Below, one piece after another: positions 57,260 through 64,000 of a stretch of 64,000 nucleotides of DNA (position 1 is its first letter; every line of letters begins with the position of its first letter). The stretch lies in the NCBI GenBank assembly GCA_948099385.1, contig CANUEZ040000151.1:6580001-6644000 (forward strand), in the 5' to 3' direction. Both the position numbers and the translations under genes were made by a program. This DNA is from Fasciola hepatica (Eukaryota > Platyhelminthes > Trematoda > Plagiorchiida > Fasciolidae). The notes under the pieces are model-generated. The model had not been told where the DNA came from. It saw nothing but the letters and a program-made list of their open reading frames with translations, and searched no databases.

Positions 57260-59680
57260 AGTTCGATTTCTTCTGCCAGTTCAGCATTGAAATAACCGTA
57301 GATGATTTTCTGTTACGCTTCAAACGTCGTTCGTGTGGTGTGGTTTTGGTTGCTGTGCACAGCAATGACCTGGTTGAAAACAAAACATTCGGTAGTACAG
57401 TCTCCTAGTTGTTGAGCTCAATTCCTCTGGACTGTGCATTTAAATGAATAGTCTTCCATAATGTCCCATTTGCGCGTTCCACTTGGCCGTTGTAATGCTG
57501 CTTGTACGCTATTGTTTCACTAGTTCCAATGCCTTTGTTTTGAAGAAACTGCCTCAGTTCATTTGACATAAAGGCTAGGCCTCTGTTTGAGTGAATTAAA
57601 GCTGGCATTCCAAAGATAAAAATGAGGTTGACGAAACATTCTATAACATTGTTAGAATGTATTTATTGTGAGTGCTCTAAAGAAATGGTTGAATAACCTT
57701 GAATAACTTGGTAGCAGAAGCGCTGAAGAATCGAGGTTTTAGCTCGACACAAGCACATTTTTAATTCACAGGTCTTACATCCTCGATGATGAACGGTGGA
57801 TTCTTTGTTCGCACAGAATGCGCAGTGTGCATCACTCCAAGATGATAGTGTTATCTTGTTGTTGTAGGTCGGAAATAGGGAACAACATGGCACAGTACTC
57901 GAGAAAGAATGTCCGCAGCTTTATTTTCGGCCCTTTATCTGTAAAGTACGTAATAGGAGTACGAAGCGAGTTCAGTTTGCCAACGCTGCATTTTGTCGTT
58001 CTTTATTATGCCTTCATCTTTCGGGTCGTACACAAAAGCAACAAAACGATGGCCCATCACGAGTCTCAAATGAGTTTCCATGGGATAATGTCTTCATTTT
58101 CTAGTTACTTCTTCCATGGCACAAAGTTCCTTTTCGATCACTGTGAAGGTCCTCGAAAAGAATGTAATAGGTTACCCGTTTTGGTTCAAAGGGACACTAA
58201 TGGCAACATCAGATACATCTGTTTCCAAAACAAAAGGGGTGTTTCGGTCTACAGTCATGACTGCAATTTGTGTCAGTTTCATTTTTAATCGTTCAAAGGT
58301 GTCACGAACGTAAAGTGGCATCGGAGAGATTCTGTTGTAAACGAGAAGATGGATCTTATCCGAGAAGTGAGAAATCTGGTTGGAATAGTAGGCGAACATG
58401 CCCACGACCCTCTATTGGGCTTCAGTATCGCAGGGCGAAGGCATTTTCAGCTGTGTTGAACCTGTCGGGGTCATGTTTTATATTACCCTTTGAGACTTTG
58501 ACCTCGAGCAGCGTGATTCGATCTATGGCGAAAGTACACTTTTGTTTGTCAGAACCGAAATCGGTTCGGAGTGTATCGAAAAATCGATGCACCATGTGGA
58601 GTGTTATGGTAGGATTTTAATGTTCAATAATAGAATAGTCGAAATCCTTTGTAGGTTGATGGTTCCAGTTTCATTCGCTTGTAAAACCAGTATTGAAAAA
58701 AGGTTACCCGTGGTGGCCGAAACGTCGATAACTTACCAAGGAATTCGGCTACGCTGTGTTATTGAACAATAAAATCTCACCAATAAGTACACTTTGTTTC
58801 ATTCAAATTAAGCCATGCTTGCGGACGGTTGCCAAGAAATTTTCGAATCCCTGGTCATGATCTTTACTGATCTGACCACGTCCAGTGACGTTATCAACGT
58901 ACGCGAATGTCCCTTGCAAACTTTCGTCACGAATGAGGTTGTTGATGTCGTGTTCACAACAGGCTACCCCGTTGGTAACTCCGAGCGGCAGCTACCTGTT
59001 TTGCGTTTTCTCTTACACAACAAACCTTTTAAAAGTGTCCCATCTTCACAACTTACGTATGACATCTTTACCCGGGTGTTTATAGCGAGGGCGCGGAGCG
59101 TCCGCAAAAAAGCAAGCGTGCTTAATGGGTGCTGGGGTAGGCTCACCATTGATAAGTTGAATTGTGCCCCTCCCGGTCTTGTGCGCCACTGGTAGTCGCA
59201 ACACACTGAGGGGGCGCGCAGTGGGCTGGTACACACGCCTGTTTTTACGCCATTTCCACAGGTATCGCTTGTTTGAATGCTGTGTTGAATTTCAGAGTTG
59301 GTACTGGAGAAGCCTCTGACGTATCTTGTTAGATGGGCTTCTGGTTGTGAACGCGTCCCTGTTCCGCCGTCACCGCTTTAAAATTGCAATCCTTAGCGCA
59401 ATTCTGAAGCTTTTGAGCAAACTAGTCAACAGCTTCCACAGATTCTTGTTTGTAGGTTGCTAAAAAAATGACGTGCGAAAACTTCGCTTTTCGGACGGAT
59501 GTGCATAGATTCAAGTCTAGATACTGCAGTGTCACAATCGTAAAAATGTAATGTGGTTGTAGACCAGTAGTGCAACGTAGTTGGAGTGTTCAGTTTGCCT
59601 GGGTTGTGTTCACATATAGAGTCGATTGTGCTAATGATTCCACTCGTCTGTGGCATCAGGAAAATTCGGATGGCCCGCAA
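57260..59680 (-). pseudogene. GYP-2 gag-pol remnants
   Basis: Gag: SEVFARHFFSNLQTRI (about 59430-59480), then FAQKLQNCAKDCNFK (about 59370-59415). RT palm: a shifted FGVTNGVACF-like stretch near 58955-58980 and TFAYVDNVTG (about 58875-58915; YVDN in place of YLDD/YVDD). RT thumb to RNase H: GMFAYYSNQISHFSDKI (about 58350-58400) and LETDVSDVAISVPLNQNG (about 58175-58230). Integrase core: ALIHSNRGLAFMSNELRQFL (about 57545-57605; the IHSD Asp is Asn) and HYNGQVERANGTLWK (about 57450-57495, Glu). The protease is absent and gag is joined to RT within about 200 bp. Inactive. Confidence 0.75.
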
Positions 59681-59794
59681 AACGATCCGGTTGGATATAA
59701 AGGTCCATAGATGCAGACGATTAATTTGTTTCAGAACAGGGCTACGCGATTGATAAAGGATTACGACGGACTGAATCTGAACAGAACAGAACGA

Positions 59795-59896
59795 TAGACC
59801 TAGTATGCTAGTCTTTAATCATCTGGAACTGAGCATATGTTACAATGAAAACCAGAAGTGTGTTATAAACTCATAAGTACACAGTGAACGATAACA
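59795..59896 (-). repeat. GYP-2 5' LTR candidate (shortened)
   Basis: A 102-bp version of the LTR at 56635-56897. About 160 internal bp are missing here, or were gained by the other copy. Confidence 0.55.
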
Positions 59897-60318
59897 TAAC
59901 GAACACACAACACCGATTGCCTTTCACCCACAGCAGCCGGGTTTTTGCATGACAAAAAAACTGGCCCAACTGCTGCAGTGTAGATTTAAATCTCGATGTG
60001 CAGTCGGATGTCTTATCTACGCCACATGATTGAGTGCGATAAAACTCAAACAACAGCCTTTTCGTATGCGGTAACACTTCATCCAACGTCATATCTTTGG
60101 TGCATGTTTAATGCTTTTTCAGACTGAAACCGATCTTCGAATGAATTACAGCCGCCTAGATAACAGCTAATTTACTCAGTTCATTTTCCCTCCTGGACAT
60201 TGTAAACTTTGGTGCTGAGGAGACAAACAGCTACTTTAGAAAAATGGTTTCTGTTGCTCGCTAGTGATAAAACAACGCAATTGCAGCAAGCTAACCGTCT
60301 GGTGCTATTTATTTACAG
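59897..60318 (+). other. Probable intron sequence upstream of a host exon
   Basis: No element is recognised. The last 30 bp have intron features: CTAAC at about 60291-60295 (branch-like), then a pyrimidine-leaning CTGGTGCTATTTATTTAC and AG at 60317-60318. Confidence 0.45.
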
Positions 60319-60497
60319 ATGCTCCTACAACTAACGGTTCCAGCACTGTGAAATCTGGTGGGAGCTCTACTATTTCCATTCCGTCCGTGATGAGTTGGGG
60401 TTCGATTTCTCCGTCCTCAAATGCCACACTAGCGGAGCAATGGTCTCACGTGGTTAACAACTGGGATAATTATGCTAAAAGGCGGTCATATGTCGCG
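60319..60497 (+). CDS. Candidate internal exon of a host protein-coding gene
   Basis: A 179-bp open stretch bounded by a good acceptor (ATTTACAG, 60311-60318) and a consensus donor (GTAAGT, 60498-60503). It reads as two leading bases plus 59 codons: a Ser/Thr/Gly-rich linker (SSTVKSGGSSTISIPSVMSW) followed by a helical segment, EQWSHVVNNWDNYAKRRSYVA. This W-x(7)-W-x(4)-R pattern at a linker/domain boundary loosely recalls the start of TBC/Rab-GAP domains, but the match is weak. It resembles no transposon protein here. Neighbouring exons are not visible; downstream, RTE insertions fill the presumed intron. Confidence 0.5.
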
Positions 60498-60835
60498 GTA
60501 AGTTAACTCGTCAAAGGTTTTCCATTTAATGTTTTTAGTATCGCACGAATGATTCCGTCACCGGTTTTTGAAATTTGATCACAACATAATAGTTGAACCA
60601 TAGGAAACAGTGTAACTGATGGAATAAATTATTTATCTGCAATGAATGGTCAAAGAGCAGAGCATTGAATGTGATGTTGGATGTTTAACACTGTTTTTAT
60701 CCACCTATCCAACAGTCATGCTGTTACAGAAAGAGTCATTCCTTACACGGAATCGTTGAGTTCTACATGTTTGACTAGGTCCGTCGCCGTTTGCTGTTGC
60801 GGTTCTATATTACTGAGTGCACGATAAAGCTGAAC
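60498..60835. other. Probable intron or intergenic DNA
   Basis: No coding pattern or repeat recognised. Confidence 0.4.
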
Positions 60836-60900
60836 TGATCAAAAAAGCGGATGGCTCACTGATTAGCCTAGTTCATTGGGCGGAGCGTTTCGAGAAGCAG
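60836..60900 (+). mobile_element. Short RTE-like linker fragment, target of RTE-3
   Basis: Translates as KKADGSLISLVHWAERFEKQ, matching the segment just before the RT entry in RTE elements (compare RTE-4 near 54720-54770). It ends exactly where the RTE-3 CAT tail starts. Confidence 0.55.
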
Positions 60901-63900
60901 TCATCATCATCATCATCATCGTACAGCGTCAAACAGTAGGGCAAGCCCCACTGACCACTGCCTTTCTCACCATGTTGCACGTTGAATTAGAAAGTATGAA
61001 TATACAAGATGGACAGGGAGTGGACCTACATGGGTGGGAAAAGAAAGGAATGCCGTAGTAGCCAACACACAGAATACACAGTCTAACTGTACAAACGTAC
61101 ACCGATCAAACATTCTGATTCGATAGAAAGTGACAACACGATCTCCACTGTTCGCGGTTGGCAGCCATATTCTTCACTGTCTCCAGCCAACTGGTTGACG
61201 GATCTTTTGGACCCCAACCACGAAGACGTGAAGCACCTACTTTTCCTAAGTCTGCTGTACATTTTCTCATTCCTCGCTACCACGTCATCTGTTGACCTCC
61301 ACGTGGTCTCTTCCACTCCCTGGGAGGGGCGGAGAATAGGACACGGTGCGGTAGACGTGTGTTTGACATACGTAACACGTGTCCCAACCAACGAAGTCTA
61401 CTAAGTTGGATACGCTGTGACAAAACGTTCCCTGAATTAGTACCCAGTACTCGCTTTCTTACCTCATCGTTGCTTACTCGACTATTCCACCCAATCCCAG
61501 CGATACTACGTAAACATCGATGGTCGAAAACCTCAAGACGACGAATATCTTCAGCACGCAGACTCCAAGTTTCGCAACCATACAACAAAACTGAACGCAC
61601 CGTGGCACAGTATACACGACCTTTCAACTTCAGTGAAATATCGGATCGGCGCCACAAGTGCTTCAGTCCGGCGTACGCCGCTCGAGCTTTGGATATCCGC
61701 GTACTCACCTCTACTACAGTGCTCCTATCCGTCGTCACGCAGCTACCGAGGTAGGTGAAGTGATCGACAACTGACAGCACCTCCCCATCGAGCATCAAGC
61801 TCGGAATCGTTGACGTCCAGTCTTGTAACATCACCTTGCACTTTGAAGGTGCAAAGCGCATGCCGAATGGAGCTACAGCTCTTGCGAGATTATCTAGTGC
61901 ACGCTGAGCATGTTCCGTGGATTCGAACAAGCAGACGACGTCGTCCGCGTAATCTCGGTCACATAGCTTTTCACTATCTCCTAGTTCGACGCCTACAACC
62001 TAAAGATTTTGCAAAGCACTCTCCATTATTTCGTCCATGACGAAGTTGAACAGGAATGGAGACAAAGGACATCCCTGTCGAACACCACTGGTCGTTTCGA
62101 ACCGACCGGATAGGTCACCGTAAACTCTTACGCGGCCAGAAGTATGAGAACACAATGATCTCATTAGGTTCACGAACTTCTGAGGCATACTTTTTCGATG
62201 AAGAGTACTGAAAAGCGATGTTCGATCAACTGAATCGAAAACGCCTTTCAGGTCTAAGAAAAGCATTATTGTTGGTCGGCGGTGCGTGTGACGCGTTTCA
62301 AGTAGTCGGCGAAGAGTAAAAATCTGGTCGATGCATCCTCGACCTGGGCGGAATCTAGCCTGCTGTTCGCGGACATTCCTCTCGCGAGCCGGTGTAAGAC
62401 GGTGCAACAAAATCGAAGCTAATACTTTGGTGACTATCGGGATTAAGCTAATCCCACGATGATTACTGCAGTCATTGCGTATTCCCTTTTTGAATATGGG
62501 AACAATCAATGACTCGCTCCATACTAACGGAATACGCTCCTCCTTCCAAATGCCACGGAGCAAGGCGGTTAGTGATTTTATCAACGCCCCACCACCCAGT
62601 TTGAAAAGAACTGGAGGAAGTTCGTCGGGACCTGCCGCTTTCCCCCGCCTTAGTAATCGAATACATGACTCTACTTCTACTTCTGACGGGGGTTCAAGTG
62701 ATAATACCCAAGGAGTCACAGTTTTTGACACGGGAGTAACTACACTAACGTGCGGCCAGCTAAACTGTTCCTTGAAGTACTCGGCCCATCGGTCAAGCCT
62801 TTGCTGTTTGTTATGGATGGGTTCTCCATTCCTATTGCAAATCGTTTCACTGACCTGAGTTCGCCGTCCACCGGTGTCACGAATAAGTTTGAACAGTCTT
62901 TGACTGTTACCTGAAGCAACTGCTATTCCCATTTATTCGGCAACCTTGACCCACCAATTTTCGCGATCCTTCTTAAGGCTTCGCGTAACTTGTCTTTGTG
63001 GCTTTCTCCGCATCTTATTCATCTCCTTACGGTTCGGAAGCTGACGCTTTTGCTCCATTATACTCAGCGACTCTTGCGAGATCCAGTGTCTTTGATGGAC
63101 AACGGATCTAGGACCACAAGCGAAACCTGCAGCAAAGAGCATCGCCTGTTTGATATGAAACCAATGCTCATCTACATTACTGTTCGTCGTAGATCCTAGC
63201 TCATGTGCTAACTTCTGCTCGTAACGGGTGCGTACTTCTGGATCACACAAACGTTGCACGGCTAATCCGGTTTGCGGTTTGCGACGATGGCCATGGAGCT
63301 GGAGAGATAATCGCATTAAAACTAAGGCGGGGTCCGACTCTACGTACGTGGACCAGTAAGATCTACAGTTCTGAGCAGAACTGCGCCATCGGTAGCTTAC
63401 GGCGATATGGTCAATTTGACTCAAAGTACTTGTAGAGTTAGAGCGCCATGTCGCTGTGCGACTCGAGCTGTTTCGGAAATTGGTGCTAGACAAGAACAAT
63501 CGATTGTCTGCACAAAATTGGAGAAGCCTATCCCCGTTATCTGTGCGCTCAGCGGGTAAAGCACAACGCCCACCTAAACAGGCTTCTGACACACTAAGTT
63601 TTCTAACTTGTGCATTGAAGTCACCAGCTAGCACTACAATGTCGGAACCTTTACTGCTGTGAACGAGAGTGGCCAGGGCATCATAGAACTCATCTTTCTG
63701 CGCGTCCGAGCTGCAGTCTCTTAGGGCGTACGCCGAGATCACGAACAAATTGCGTTTAACACAACTATCCTTTCGAACGCCGACTGACCCTTGGAGTCTC
63801 ACAACACATAAACGACTGTTAACAGGGATCCAGTCTAATAGGGCAGCCTCAGCCTTGTCAGTCAAGACAATTCCTACACCACGTTGACCCACAGCTCTAG

Positions 63901-64000
63901 CCACTTCGTCTCCTGAGGTGCGCAGAATATACCTCGATGAGATACCAGGAGCAGTTAGCTGAATTACATTGCTCGAATCCTGGATACGCGTTTCGCTTGA
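60901..64000 (-). mobile_element. RTE-3: RTE-like LINE, truncated by right window edge
   Basis: Minus strand. It enters the window within the endonuclease and runs through RT and C-terminal region to a perfect trinucleotide tail (TCATCATC..., 60901-60920 on the plus strand). All coding parts lie in one frame with three in-frame stops and no visible frameshift, which makes it the best-preserved RTE copy here. The 3' end is about 95% like that of RTE-2 by eye. Confidence 0.9.
61081..64000 (-). pseudogene. RTE-3 endonuclease-reverse transcriptase, partial, three in-frame stops
   Basis: Endonuclease: SSETRIQDSS at the edge (about 63970-64000), GVGIVLTDKAEAALLDWIPV (about 63810-63870), VISAYALRDCSSDAQKDEFY (about 63685-63745), VVLAGDFNAQV (about 63610-63645) and LSQIDHIAVSYRW (about 63380-63420). 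TAA at 62933-62935 separates the linker from the RT. RT: GKAAGPDELPPVLFKLGG (about 62590-62645), VPIFKKG (about 62480-62500), ARFRPGRGCIDQIF (about 62320-62365), LFLDLKGVFDSVD (about 62235-62270), SGVRQGCPLSPFLFNF (about 62045-62090) and YADDVVCLF (about 61930-61957). TAG at 62000-62002 lies just before YADD. A third TAG at 61277-61279 falls in the C-terminal tail, which ends WGPKDPSTSW (about 61195-61225). All three stops fall where related copies or the family suggest Gln. Confidence 0.88.

Larger units (their letters stand above)
56635..59896 (-). mobile_element. GYP-2: internally deleted Ty3/Gypsy element
   Basis: LTR-like ends at 56635-56897 and 59795-59896 share their outer sequences (TAGACCTAGTATG at one end, GAACGATAACA at the other, and an ACAATGAAAAC block). 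The 3' copy has about 160 bp more. The interior on the minus strand runs gag remnant, RT palm, RT thumb/RNase H and integrase. Much of gag-protease is missing. Exact LTR limits and a target duplication were not established. Confidence 0.6.

Noticed and set aside
61277..62935. Alternative genetic code reading TAA/TAG as Gln
   Set aside because: Stops elsewhere (BEL-2, LINE-B) replace Trp, Lys and other residues, and genuine frames end at the same codons; ordinary pseudogene decay explains the pattern.

Overview
This 64-kb window is eukaryotic (metazoan) repeat-rich DNA. It looks like a graveyard of retrotransposons, with one candidate piece of host gene. The mix of BEL/Pao and Ty3/Gypsy LTR elements, CR1/Jockey-like and RTE-like LINEs and a tRNA-derived SINE, plus the resemblance of the pol proteins to flatworm elements as I know them, suggests a platyhelminth (tapeworm or fluke). 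That assignment is inference, not proof. I see no bacterial operons, CRISPR arrays, rRNA genes or functional tRNA genes.

Layout. 1-3.5 kb: minus-strand CR1-like LINE (LINE-A), cut by the left edge. 3.9-4.2 kb: two LINE 3' stubs. 4.2-15.3 kb: plus-strand CR1-like LINE-B, split by a degenerate BEL/Pao element (BEL-1, 5689-12133) and by an LTR (14336-14704) of a second BEL family (BEL-2). 15.4-35.1 kb: a rearranged BEL-2 locus. A 3.33-kb unit (BEL-2 gag/protease/RT start + 5' LTR + LINE-B 3' end + flank) is repeated head to tail, joined at a 7-bp microhomology. BEL-2 itself is interrupted by a complete young BEL-3 (24031-30744; 380-bp LTRs that read as identical, 5-bp target duplication). 35.26-36.9 kb: 5'-truncated LINE-C with an open RT reading frame. 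37.9-39.1 kb: LINE endonuclease relic. 39.4 kb: possible pogo/Tigger transposase relic. 40.0 kb: SINE. 40.6-44.1 kb: RTE-like LINE relic (RTE-1). 44.1-44.65 kb: LINE RT stub. 45.9-48.2 kb: Ty3/Gypsy pol relic (GYP-1) with a second SINE inside its integrase. 49.0-56.5 kb: plus-strand RTE-4 split by minus-strand RTE-2 (50.75-54.53 kb). 56.6-59.9 kb: internally deleted Gypsy element (GYP-2). 60.3-60.5 kb: candidate host exon with good splice sites. 60.9-64 kb: minus-strand RTE-3, running off the right edge.

How the parts work together. Most coding sequence here would serve retrotransposition (gag, protease, RT, RNase H, integrase, or AP-endonuclease plus RT). Only BEL-3 and LINE-C keep long uninterrupted frames, and BEL-3 has one apparent frameshift. 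The main interest is structural: nested insertions that give an order of events, LTR-mediated and microhomology-mediated rearrangement, gene-conversion mosaics, and elements that were probably already defective when they moved. I did not find a clearly new biological system; the tandem BEL-2/LINE-B array is the most unusual structure.
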